A DNA stretch of 10,934 nucleotides from Candidatus Segatella violae (GCA_002440225.1 DJSH01000008.1:1-10934); one strand, 5' to 3'; positions 1 through 6,469 are shown, counted from the stretch's first letter. The notes: generated by a model from the sequence alone, not told the origin. Numbers and translations: made by a program.

Positions 1-378
1 CGTTTCCAGATTCGCTCTCTGGCAGAGCGACTTGATGCGAACGATGAGTTCCTGGATGGCGAATGGTTTCTTCAAGTAATCATTGCCACCCAACTCAAAG
101 CCCTCCACCACATCGTTGACGGCAGAGCGAGCGGTGAGGAAAAGCACGGGAGTACGCTTGTCGGTCTTGCGGATATGGCGAACCATCTCGAAGCCATCCA
201 TCTTGGGCATCATCACGTCTGCCACAAGTACATCGGGCTTCTGCTCATAAAACATCCGAAGGCCTTCCTCGCCATCATGAGCTGTTCGCATCTCGAAACC
301 TTGAGCCTCCAAGGTATCGCAGAGAATCATCGCCAAGGAGGTCTCGTCTTCTACTAAAAGGACTTTTATCTTGTTCAT
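1..378 (-). CDS. OmpR-family response regulator, receiver domain (C-terminus beyond window)
   Basis: This is the N-terminal 126 codons of a two-component response regulator, reading out of the window at position 1. The visible part is a complete receiver (REC) domain. It has the acidic pair E10-D11 (LLVEDE), the phospho-acceptor D54 (VLVADVMMPKMDG), the switch Thr T82 (LFLTA) and the conserved K104-P105 (GGNDYLKKPF). The sequence then runs into the linker (RIKSLCQRANLET) where an OmpR/PhoB-type winged-helix DNA-binding domain normally begins; that domain is not visible, so the subfamily is inferred. Two in-frame ATGs lie at 384 and 378 (MTMNKIK). I chose 378 because MNKIKVLLVEDE is the usual receiver beginning, but 384 is equally possible. 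The gene follows the histidine kinase by about 80 nt on the same strand and is almost certainly its cognate regulator. It resembles RprY-type regulators of Bacteroidota only in general form, so no gene name is given. Confidence 0.93.
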   Translation of the reverse strand, partial: MNKIKVLLVEDETSLAMILCDTLEAQGFEMRTAHDGEEGLRMFYEQKPDVLVADVMMPKMDGFEMVRHIRKTDKRTPVLFLTARSAVNDVVEGFELGGNDYLKKPFAIQELIVRIKSLCQRANLET

Positions 379-396
379 TGTCATTCTTATTTTAAT

Positions 397-452
397 GGGA
401 AGTTATTGAAGTTAAGGGAAGTTATCCCTCCCTATGGTCGTTCGGGAAGTTA
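397..452. repeat. Repeated GGGAAGTTA / GAAGTTA words in the kinase-regulator gap
   Basis: The 9-mer GGGAAGTTA occurs exactly at 397-405, 416-424 and 444-452, and a further GAAGTTA lies at 408-414. On the minus strand, which is the coding direction here, these read TAACTTC(CC). The GAAGTTA cores start at 399, 408, 418 and 446, so three are spaced 9-10 bp apart and one lies further off. The array fills most of the gap between the kinase stop and the regulator start. Direct half-sites about one helical turn apart are typical of OmpR/PhoB-type binding sites, so autoregulation is a possible role. No -7/-33 promoter pair is visible in the gap. Confidence 0.5.
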
Positions 453-463
453 AAAGACTATAG

Positions 464-1984
464 CTATTCTTGCTTGAATTGCAGTTTAAAGCAAGTTCCC
501 TTTCCGAGTTCGCTCTCCACTGAGACGGTGCCACCCATTTTCTCCATGAGGCTCTTTACATAGAAGAGACCGAGGCCGTAACCTTTGACCGTATATTTAT
601 TGCCATCCGTCACACGATAGAACTTATCGAAGATATAAGGCAACTTGTCGTGGGCGATTCCGATGCCATTGTCGGCAACTGACACCAAGACTTCACGCTG
701 CTTGTTGGAGGATTCCTTCGAACGAGAGGAGGCTTCACTGAGTTGAGCCTTGATTTCAATCCTCACGCTATCTCCCGAATACTTGATGGCATTGTCGATG
801 AGATTGCTCACGATATTCGAGAAATGCATACGGTCGGCATGCACCATCAAGTTTTCGGGTTCCACCAAAAGAGAAAACTCCACTTTCTTATCAGCCTTCA
901 ACTGATGTTGGGCTATCAAAGGTTCGATGGTTTCCCTGACGGGAACATCCACGAAATTGAGAAGCATCGTCTTTCGACGTTCCATGCTCATGGAGAGAAT
1001 CTGCTCCACCATACCGCTGAGCGTCTGCAACTGTTCCTGTGCCACACCGAGATATTGGCGAGCCTTGTCGGGCTGGTTGAGCATGCCGTAATTGAGCAAG
1101 GCATCGTTGGCGGCGTAAGCCACGGCTATCGGCGTCTTCAGCTCGTGGGTGATGTTATTGGTGAAATCATCTTTCATCTCTTCGAGTGTCTTCTGCTTGA
1201 GCATCGTATGAATCAAGAACCAAAAGACGAAGGCTAGGATAAGCATGATGAAGAGCGAGGTGGCGAGGATGCCTGCCATCTGTGAGAGTACAGCCATCGT
1301 TGTCGGTTCAAGGGTAAGCACGTATCTCTCCTCGTTGGGTTCGCCCTCGTCACATACCACATATTGATATTGCTTGGCATCGGAGGACGGCACATATCCC
1401 TTCGTCGTCACTTGCGACAAGACTTTCTTGCCTCGCAGAAGTTGAACTCTGTGAGGAATCATTTTTACATTGGAAGAAGTATGCCATAGGCTATCGGAAA
1501 CCATTTTTGCGTTCAATGCACTATCGAAGAATTGCAAATTGGGTTGCGACAGTTCGTTCAGCTTACCAACTAAAGCTTGCTGCACAAGGGTTGTCAATTT
1601 GCCAGACATCACCATTGACAATTCTTGATTTTTTCCTTCCGAAACATCCTTTTTCTTCGTAAAAGTCGTTTTAACTTCTTGGATGATTTTTCCACCCTTC
1701 ACTTTTTTCACTTTGACATGTTGGTCGATGTCATCATCATCATCCATGGAAAAAGCAACAGCTCCAGTCAGTTGTCTATGTGGTCCTTTGTTGTCTTCAC
1801 GGAGTCGTTCCACTCTCTTCTGAATCTCCAAGAAATGAGCATTTTCCAAAGCACTCATTATTCTCATATCCATCTCTTTCTTCTGAGACTGATAAAGTCC
1901 CACGAGCCAATAGGCTTGATAAGCAAAGATGCAAACCAAGGCGGTAAGGACGAGCACAACAATATATTTTAGCGGCAACTTCAT
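464..1984 (-). CDS. Membrane sensor histidine kinase (HisKA + HATPase_c)
   Basis: This is a 506-aa inner-membrane sensor kinase. A first TM segment (about residues 7-30) and a second (about 236-262) bracket a periplasmic sensor region of roughly 205 residues. The cytoplasmic part has a HisKA dimerisation domain with the phospho-acceptor H280 in TNNITHELKTPI. The HATPase_c domain has N-box N394/N398 (SNLIDNAIKYS), G1 D438-x-G-x-G (ADNGIGIA), F-box 452-456 (FDKFY) and G2 GYGLGL (468-473). All catalytic boxes are intact, so it should be active. The periplasmic region has an acidic run D81-D85 followed by a basic stretch KVKKVKGGK (91-99), which could bind a charged ligand or metal; that is speculation. 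No named sensor domain is recognised. The gene lies 29 nt after the small exported protein and about 80 nt before the response regulator, all on the minus strand, which suggests one transcript. Confidence 0.95.
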   Translation of the reverse strand: MKLPLKYIVVLVLTALVCIFAYQAYWLVGLYQSQKKEMDMRIMSALENAHFLEIQKRVERLREDNKGPHRQLTGAVAFSMDDDDDIDQHVKVKKVKGGKIIQEVKTTFTKKKDVSEGKNQELSMVMSGKLTTLVQQALVGKLNELSQPNLQFFDSALNAKMVSDSLWHTSSNVKMIPHRVQLLRGKKVLSQVTTKGYVPSSDAKQYQYVVCDEGEPNEERYVLTLEPTTMAVLSQMAGILATSLFIMLILAFVFWFLIHTMLKQKTLEEMKDDFTNNITHELKTPIAVAYAANDALLNYGMLNQPDKARQYLGVAQEQLQTLSGMVEQILSMSMERRKTMLLNFVDVPVRETIEPLIAQHQLKADKKVEFSLLVEPENLMVHADRMHFSNIVSNLIDNAIKYSGDSVRIEIKAQLSEASSRSKESSNKQREVLVSVADNGIGIAHDKLPYIFDKFYRVTDGNKYTVKGYGLGLFYVKSLMEKMGGTVSVESELGKGTCFKLQFKQE

Positions 1985-2013
1985 AACCTATTCATTTTAT
2001 GCTATGACACAAC

Positions 2014-2775
2014 TTATTTTCGATAAATCGGATAAATCTCCGTAGTATTCTTCCATCCCCACTTGCCATTCTTTTGCGGTGCGAACTCTCGTCCCATCTT
2101 GGCACCAACGCCCCAATGCTGATTAAACATCACTTCGACAAATCCACCATAGTTGCTTTTCGGATTAAAAGGAGATATGATAACACTACGAGGGTCGGAA
2201 GTCTTTGTCGGCACATACTGTCCATACAATCCTACTGTAAGCCAGTCGTTCACTTGATACGACATCGTTCCACCAAAAGAAGCCTTGGTAAGATTGCCAA
2301 AACCATAAACACCGGTATTAACCTTGTCGATACCTATGTATGGAGAGAAGATGAATCGACCTACATTCTGTTGATAAACCAATCCTGCCGATTGCTTATT
2401 CATCAGTCCTGGCACTTCCACCGAAGAAGAATAAGCTGCAAACGGTCCGAAGCTAGAGGTCGGCACTACATAATGAGGTATTGCATCAGGGGCTATCTTC
2501 AACGGACTCCCATCTTCCGACATCCATGGCTCTTTCGATTCAGAATAGTATGGATTACCTTGAAGAACTGGAAATCCACCAAGTGAGGGGCGAGAATATT
2601 CCATTGGTAGAGAATAATCAGTAGGCTGCGAATATTCTAACGACATTTCTTCCTTAGGCAAAGATGCCTTCGGAATGGAATCCAAGGAAACACTCTTCAC
2701 CTCCTGTGCTTGCATTGTCAAAGGGCAAAAGCCAGCCACAACTACCAATATGGATAATCTTCGAATCTCTTTCAT
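2014..2775 (-). CDS. Small exported protein, probable outer-membrane beta-barrel, first gene of the kinase operon
   Basis: This 253-aa protein is not recognised by name. The start at 2775 gives a clean signal peptide: basic MKEIRR, hydrophobic core to about residue 19, and cleavage near MQAQ (21-24). The frame stays open upstream to an ATG at 2859, but those 28 residues would place the signal peptide internally. The mature N-terminus is Ser/Pro/Tyr-rich with near-repeats of EYSxP (47-50, 59-63). From about residue 116 the sequence alternates hydrophobic and polar residues with aromatic girdles (GLVYQQNVGRFIFSPYIG, ASFGGTMSYQV, WLTVGLYGQYV, GGFVEVMF, WGVGAKMG), as expected for a small outer-membrane barrel. 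The terminal strand is not classical, because it ends IYPIYRK. It lies 29 nt before the sensor kinase on the same strand, so it may be an accessory envelope component of that signalling pathway. Certain to be exported; barrel fold likely; function unknown. Confidence 0.85.
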   Translation of the reverse strand: MKEIRRLSILVVVAGFCPLTMQAQEVKSVSLDSIPKASLPKEEMSLEYSQPTDYSLPMEYSRPSLGGFPVLQGNPYYSESKEPWMSEDGSPLKIAPDAIPHYVVPTSSFGPFAAYSSSVEVPGLMNKQSAGLVYQQNVGRFIFSPYIGIDKVNTGVYGFGNLTKASFGGTMSYQVNDWLTVGLYGQYVPTKTSDPRSVIISPFNPKSNYGGFVEVMFNQHWGVGAKMGREFAPQKNGKWGWKNTTEIYPIYRK

Positions 2776-2779
2776 ATTG

Positions 2780-2787
2780 CAAAAGTA
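2780..2787 (-). promoter_or_regulatory. Candidate -7 box (TACTTTTG) for the kinase operon
   Basis: On the minus strand TACTTTTG matches the Bacteroidota -7 consensus TAnnTTTG, but no TTTG is found 19-21 bp upstream. It ends only four bases before the chosen ATG at 2775. If it is used, transcription would start at or next to the start codon and the mRNA would be nearly leaderless. The match may therefore be fortuitous. Confidence 0.35.
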
Positions 2788-2832
2788 ATAAAAAAGGAGA
2801 TAGATAGGATGATTTTTGGCTAATAAATCAGA

Positions 2833-2856
2833 TTTGATAAGACTAAATAACACTTC
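2833..2856 (+). repeat. 24-bp direct repeat, left copy
   Basis: This 24-bp sequence begins TTTGATAAGACT and ends AATAACACTTC. It is repeated without a mismatch at 3857-3880 in the same orientation. The two copies bracket the toxin-antitoxin-like module. This copy ends 33 bp before the -33 box of the module promoter and lies 58 bp upstream of the divergent kinase-operon start. Confidence 0.9.
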
Positions 2857-2889
2857 CATGGAGAATTACATTAGAAAAAAGGCAAAATA

Positions 2890-2921
2890 TTTGGTTATTT
2901 GAGACTTTCATCGTACTTTTG
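2890..2921 (+). promoter_or_regulatory. Promoter of the toxin-antitoxin-like module
   Basis: TTTG (2890-2893), a 20-bp spacer and TACTTTTG (2914-2921) exactly fit the Bacteroidota -33/-7 promoter. The transcript is expected to start near 2928, about 20 nt before the ATG at 2950. This also excludes the upstream in-frame start at 2899, which lies inside the promoter. Confidence 0.8.
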
Positions 2922-2949
2922 CAAACACAATAAAATAGTTTTATCGCTT

Positions 2950-3228
2950 ATGTGCAAATATGAGGAAATAGAAGGTTGGCGACTCTCGAACGGCAAGACC
3001 ATTCGAGAAATCAACAATGCCGTACACGATGAGGTGGAGAGAATCTATCTCGAAGCGTGGGCGAAAGGAATCTCCGTGCCTTATTTTGAGAATGAAAAGA
3101 TTTTCCTTGCCAATCCGGACGGAAGCGATGATGAGGTCAATTTTGATGTAAATACCAGAAAATACACCATCATACGTCGCATAGCCGCACCAGGAAAAGG
3201 CAAAATGGGATATTTAATTCAAGCATAA
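2950..3228 (+). CDS. Small protein preceding the zeta-like kinase, probable antitoxin
   Basis: This is a 92-aa soluble protein with no signal peptide or membrane segment. The frame is open from 2899, but the first 17 codons overlap the promoter, so the ATG at 2950 (MCKYEEIEGW) is the start. The N-terminal half is predicted helical and acidic (KTIREINNAVHDEVERIYLEAWAKG, about 16-40). The C-terminal half looks like short strands with basic residues (NTRKYTIIRRIAAPGKGKMG, 68-87). No DNA-binding motif is recognised. It ends 14 nt before the zeta-toxin-like gene and shares its promoter. A small gene directly before a zeta-type kinase is the arrangement expected of an antitoxin, but the sequence does not resemble the classical epsilon antitoxin as far as I can see. 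The antitoxin role is an inference from position and size. Confidence 0.75.
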   Translation: MCKYEEIEGWRLSNGKTIREINNAVHDEVERIYLEAWAKGISVPYFENEKIFLANPDGSDDEVNFDVNTRKYTIIRRIAAPGKGKMGYLIQA

Positions 3229-3242
3229 TAATTTGCCATTCT

Positions 3243-3839
3243 ATGCTTAGACGACCAGAATTCACGATTATCGCTGGTCCCAATGGTGCTGGCAAAAGCA
3301 AGTTGGGACCTTTTTATTCAAGTGCAAAAGCATTTGATGGGGACAAACTTGCAATGAATCTTCGCAAAGAACATCCTGATTGGAAAGCTTCTTGGATTGA
3401 CGGTACAGTCATCTCTACCCTTATGAAAGAGAAAGAAGAAGCTATCTTACTCAACAAGGATTTTGCATTTGAAACCAATTTCTCCTCCGACCTACCCATC
3501 AATCTTATCAATGACTTTCAAAAAGCCAACTATAAAATTTGTCTTATTTATTTTGGCTTAACATTCATTCTTGATTCTTCAATACGAGTTGACCAACGTT
3601 ACATGCTAGGTGGTCATAGCGTTCCCCAAGAAGTCATCGAATACAATTTCACCGAAGGTATCAAACGAGTACGCTCCTCTTTATCCCTTTTCGAAAATCT
3701 TCTATTTATAGATGGCACTTCCGATTTTGGCGACATTGTAGCCATTCATATCACAAAATCGGGTAAACACCAGATTACAGACCACCCTGCACCATGGTTT
3801 GACAAATACTTCAAAGACGTCTTCGATGAAATCGGATAA
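3243..3839 (+). CDS. Zeta-toxin-like P-loop kinase (COG4185-type)
   Basis: This 198-aa P-loop NTPase is of the zeta-toxin / 'predicted ABC-type ATPase' (COG4185) group. Walker A is complete, GPNGAGKS at 12-19, directly after the first strand (FTIIA). The acidic residues of FDGD (31-34) fit the substrate-side Asp of the family. FAFETNFS (74-81) is the family's F-x-x-ET box. IRVDQRYMLGGHSVPQEVI (114-132) is the arginine-bearing lid with R115/R119, GGH and VP. ENLLFIDGTS (151-160) is the late strand ending in D-G/N-S/T. Characterised zeta toxins phosphorylate UDP-N-acetylglucosamine and block peptidoglycan synthesis; whether this one does so is unknown. The length fits the compact family form and all motifs are intact. 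It follows the small upstream gene by 14 nt and is probably translated from the same mRNA. No hairpin terminator is seen after it. A housekeeping kinase is less likely given the paired small gene. Confidence 0.85.
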   Translation: MLRRPEFTIIAGPNGAGKSKLGPFYSSAKAFDGDKLAMNLRKEHPDWKASWIDGTVISTLMKEKEEAILLNKDFAFETNFSSDLPINLINDFQKANYKICLIYFGLTFILDSSIRVDQRYMLGGHSVPQEVIEYNFTEGIKRVRSSLSLFENLLFIDGTSDFGDIVAIHITKSGKHQITDHPAPWFDKYFKDVFDEIG

Positions 3840-3856
3840 ATCTAAGTTTTCCACTT

Positions 3857-3880
3857 TTTGATAAGACTAAATAACACTTC
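3857..3880 (+). repeat. 24-bp direct repeat, right copy
   Basis: This copy is identical to 2833-2856. Just downstream, TAAGACT recurs: copies at 3862-3868 and 3884-3890 are 22 bp apart, inside a looser match of GATAAGACTAAATAAC to GGTAAGACTTGATAAC (13 of 16). It ends 25 bp before the -33 box of the barrel-gene promoter. It may be an operator for that promoter, or the recombination scar of the toxin-antitoxin insertion. Confidence 0.9.
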
Positions 3881-3905
3881 TGGTAAGACTTGATAACCCA
3901 AAATG

Positions 3906-3937
3906 TTTGTTCATGTCACATTTTCGCCATACTTTTG
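3906..3937 (+). promoter_or_regulatory. Promoter of the 710-aa outer-membrane barrel gene
   Basis: TTTG (3906-3909), a 20-bp spacer and TACTTTTG (3930-3937) match the Bacteroidota consensus. Transcription should begin near 3944, about 20 nt before the ATG at 3965. Confidence 0.82.
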
Positions 3938-3964
3938 CACTCGAAAACAAAAAGAACGAAGATT

Positions 3965-6097
3965 ATGAAAAAGTGGATGATTATAGACGCTTGCTTGGCA
4001 ATGAGCCTGACAAGCAATGCACAAAGCAATCATACAAACGCCATTGCTGAAGCTGCCAGCAACAGCCTCAACAAGACTGATTCTCTGAGAATGGACAGCA
4101 TTATCCATTCACTCCCCGATGTAATGGTGAAGGGTCATCGCCCTATCGTCAAGGTAAAGGGCGCGGCATTGACCTACGACCTCCCTCAACTGATCAAGAA
4201 CCACCCTGTAGATAATGCTTACGAAGCCATCAAACAATTGCCTGGCGTAAACGAGCAAGACGAAGCTTTGACCCTCAACGCACAACCCGTAACTGTGATG
4301 ATAGACGGAAAGGCAACCACCATGACGAGCGAGCAACTCTATTCTCTCTTGAAATCCATCCCAACCAGCCGCATCGCCAATGCCGAGGTTTTGTATTCCG
4401 CCCCGGCACGCTATCAGGTGAAAGGACAGGTCATCAATCTCCAACTGAAGCACAACACAGGCATTACCGCCCTGCAAGGCGAGCTCTTCGGTGGCTACAC
4501 CCATCAGAATCGAAACAGTTACACCGAGCGTGCCTCCCTGCTATACACCAACAAGAAGTGGGAATTCGACATGCTCTACTCCTTTGGACACGGCAAGAGA
4601 AGCTACCAATATGACAATGAGTTTGCCCATACCTTGGCTGATGGCACCTCTTATGCTTATTCCACTCATAGCAACAACATCAAGCGCCATCTCAACCACA
4701 ACATCCGCCTGGGCATCAACTACAATATCGCCAAAGACCATCAACTCAGCTTCGCCTACACCTCGCAACTCAACAACTCAAGAGGAACCTCTCAGGATGA
4801 GGGCAGCTTCAACTCTCTGCTCAGAATCCATGCCAAGAGTCAGCTCCACAACTTCCGTTTGGACTACTCCACTCCATTCGGTCTCTCGGCTGGAGCGGAA
4901 TACACCTATTATAATTCACCAGACGAGCAATGGTTGAATAGCAGTCTCTATGATGAGGAACTTGACATTGCAAGCAAGCAACGTATCAACAAATGGCATG
5001 CATACCTAAAACAGGAACATGACTTGGGAAAAGACTGGGGACTGAACTACGGCATCAATTACACCACATCAAGAGACAAGAGTTCGCAAGAGAACAACGA
5101 CAATATTTCCAGCAGAAACAACAATGCTTCCACCAACAAAGAAAATGCCTACGACGGCAACCCCACTCAAACCGAAGACCAAGTAAGTTTCTACATCGGA
5201 GCCAGCAAGTCGTTCGGTCAGAAGCTCACGATGGAGGCATCGCTCATGGAAGAATATTACCACACCAATATTTGGCATGAGTGGAACATCTTCCCGACCC
5301 TCTCCATCACCTATCTCCCCAAGGCAGGACACATCCTCAAGCTCAACTTGGATTGCGACAGAGACTATCCTTCCTATTGGTCGGTAAAGAACTTCACCAC
5401 CTACAACGCTGGCGGATATGGCAAGATTGTGGGTAACCCGACATTGAAGCCATCACGAGACCTCGACCTCTCGCTTACTTATATTCTGCACAGCAGATAC
5501 GTGGCAAGCCTCTTCCTCCAGAATTCTACCGATCCTTTCCGTCAGCTTCCTTACCAAAGCGACACCAAGAAGGAAGCAGAATATAAGTTCACCAACTTCG
5601 ACCACGTCACAATAGCTGGCTTGATGCTCACGGCACCTATCAACATCGGCAACTGGTGGCAGAATCGCCTTACCTTCATCGAGGCATATCAGAACGACAA
5701 GAACTCCCACTTCTACGACCTCCCCTTCAACCGTAGCAAGTGGTTCAGCCAAGCAACATGGAACGGCACCTTCCTCTTTGGCAAGCATGTGATTCTGAAT
5801 CTTGATGCCTTCATCCGCACCGACGCTATCCAAGGTATCATCGACAGTCCTGCGGCAGGTTATCTGAACGCAGCCCTCACTTGGAAACCTCTCAAGGGCG
5901 ACAAGCTCCAGATGAAAGCCTATTGCAACGACATTTTCGAGACTGCTGACAACAATCTGCACGATACCTATAAGGGACAGCACGTCATCAATGACATGCA
6001 CTTCGGCAGAATCATCGGTCTCTCCCTCACCTACCGCTTCGGTGGCTACAAGGCTAAGCAGCATGAAGAAGTAGATACTTCGAGATTCGGGAAATAA
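3965..6097 (+). CDS. TonB-receptor-like outer-membrane beta-barrel protein (OMP_b-brl_3 type)
   Basis: This is a 710-aa outer-membrane protein. The ATG at 3965 gives a signal peptide (MKKWMIIDACLAMSLTSNAQ); the frame extends upstream to a TTG at 3890, but that overlaps the promoter. After a polar linker, residues 50-163 form a plug-like domain: LPDVMVKG, AYEAIKQLPGVNEQDEALTLN, VTVMIDGK, and IPTSRIANAEVLYSAPARYQVKGQVINLQLK. The rest is a large barrel of alternating strands ending GLSLTYRFGG and a polar tail DTSRFGK, as in the PF14905 group. Many members carry an N-terminal carboxypeptidase-regulatory-like domain; here it is absent, which explains the shorter length. No TonB box is evident, so TonB dependence is unproven. 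The h-region of the signal peptide contains an Asp (D8), which is unusual. Apart from the toxin module it would be divergent from the kinase operon, a common arrangement when the two-component system controls the barrel. Substrate unknown. Confidence 0.9.
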   Translation: MKKWMIIDACLAMSLTSNAQSNHTNAIAEAASNSLNKTDSLRMDSIIHSLPDVMVKGHRPIVKVKGAALTYDLPQLIKNHPVDNAYEAIKQLPGVNEQDEALTLNAQPVTVMIDGKATTMTSEQLYSLLKSIPTSRIANAEVLYSAPARYQVKGQVINLQLKHNTGITALQGELFGGYTHQNRNSYTERASLLYTNKKWEFDMLYSFGHGKRSYQYDNEFAHTLADGTSYAYSTHSNNIKRHLNHNIRLGINYNIAKDHQLSFAYTSQLNNSRGTSQDEGSFNSLLRIHAKSQLHNFRLDYSTPFGLSAGAEYTYYNSPDEQWLNSSLYDEELDIASKQRINKWHAYLKQEHDLGKDWGLNYGINYTTSRDKSSQENNDNISSRNNNASTNKENAYDGNPTQTEDQVSFYIGASKSFGQKLTMEASLMEEYYHTNIWHEWNIFPTLSITYLPKAGHILKLNLDCDRDYPSYWSVKNFTTYNAGGYGKIVGNPTLKPSRDLDLSLTYILHSRYVASLFLQNSTDPFRQLPYQSDTKKEAEYKFTNFDHVTIAGLMLTAPINIGNWWQNRLTFIEAYQNDKNSHFYDLPFNRSKWFSQATWNGTFLFGKHVILNLDAFIRTDAIQGIIDSPAAGYLNAALTWKPLKGDKLQMKAYCNDIFETADNNLHDTYKGQHVINDMHFGRIIGLSLTYRFGGYKAKQHEEVDTSRFGK

Positions 6098-6148
6098 GAA
6101 TTTCTTCTATAAATAACAATCCAAAGACATATATCAACGAGATACAGA

Positions 6149-6210
6149 AATCTCCCTATAAGCCAATAGGCTGATACAAGCCTACTACTTATAGGGAGAT
6201 TCATTTTTAT
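6149..6210 (+). terminator. Rho-independent terminator after the barrel gene
   Basis: A perfect 14-bp stem pairs AATCTCCCTATAAG (6149-6162) with CTTATAGGGAGATT (6188-6201). A nested 6-bp stem, TAGGCT/AGCCTA (6167-6172 with 6179-6184), caps it, and TCATTTTTATTTTA follows. The T tract exists only on the plus-strand side, so it should terminate rightward transcription. Confidence 0.9.
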
Positions 6211-6219
6211 TTTATATTT

Positions 6220-6377
6220 CTATTCCATACCCTTCGCTTCGAGGACCTCCTCCTTTGTCAAACATTTTAAAACTTCTCGTTCAATAGAGAATACATCAAA
6301 CCTTCCAACACGGCATAATTCGCCTTGTTACGAAGCAACCTCTTTATAGCCCACTCAAATCGTATATAGTTTGCCAT
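6220..6377 (-). pseudogene. Decayed gene: N- and C-terminal remnants of an apparent Rpn/PD-(D/E)XK nuclease-type protein
   Basis: On the minus strand an ATG at 6377 opens 36 codons (MANYIRFEWAIKRLLRNKAN..., stop at 6267-6269). This strongly resembles the start of the Rpn-family 'recombination-promoting nuclease / putative transposase' proteins common in Prevotella. In the adjacent frame, overlapping the end of the first, a second open piece reads EVLKCLTKEEVLEAKGME and stops at 6220-6222. It looks like the C-terminal end of such a protein. The two pieces join after about 34 codons with a frame change, so the central nuclease core of more than 200 residues expected for the family is missing. 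The most likely history is an internal deletion leaving the two ends behind. A consensus promoter still precedes it. It could instead be expressed as a 36-aa peptide. The family assignment comes from memory of the motif and is moderate. Confidence 0.6.
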
Positions 6378-6438
6378 AACCTTAATCTTTTAAACGTTTA
6401 TATTTCCTGCTTCATCGAGCATTTCAACAATGCTGCTG

Positions 6439-6469
6439 CAAATTTAAGGAAAATAAAGGAGAATGCAAA
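6439..6469 (-). promoter_or_regulatory. Promoter facing the decayed gene
   Basis: On the minus strand TTTG (6469-6466), a 19-bp spacer and TAAATTTG (6446-6439) fit the Bacteroidota promoter. It lies about 60 nt before the ATG at 6377. The leader includes a short inverted repeat, AGCATT/AATGCT, at 6418-6434. The intact promoter suggests the loss of the gene body is recent or the remnant is still transcribed. Confidence 0.7.

Noticed and set aside
743..1237. Plus-strand open frame of 164 codons opposite the sensor kinase
   Set aside because: It lies wholly antisense to an intact histidine kinase with all catalytic boxes, has no promoter, and its composition (many H, E, G, R) is typical of a shadow frame.
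2074..2586. Plus-strand open frame of 170 codons opposite the small exported protein
   Set aside because: It is antisense to a gene with a clear signal peptide and barrel pattern. It has no domain-like features and is rich in R, H, C and S.
2776..2859. Longer N-terminus of the small exported protein (ATG at 2859)
   Set aside because: It would put 28 residues before an obvious signal peptide starting MKEIRR at 2775.
2833..3880. Reading the 24-bp repeats as ends of an insertion sequence
   Set aside because: They are direct, not inverted, and no transposase lies between them; only the toxin-antitoxin-like pair is present.
3890..3964. Longer N-terminus of the 710-aa barrel protein (TTG at 3890)
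   Set aside because: The stretch contains the consensus promoter, and the signal peptide begins at the ATG at 3965.
5453..6064. Minus-strand open frame of 203 codons opposite the 710-aa barrel gene
   Set aside because: It is antisense to the C-terminal barrel strands, shows the V/E-rich composition of a reverse shadow, and has no promoter or recognisable motif.
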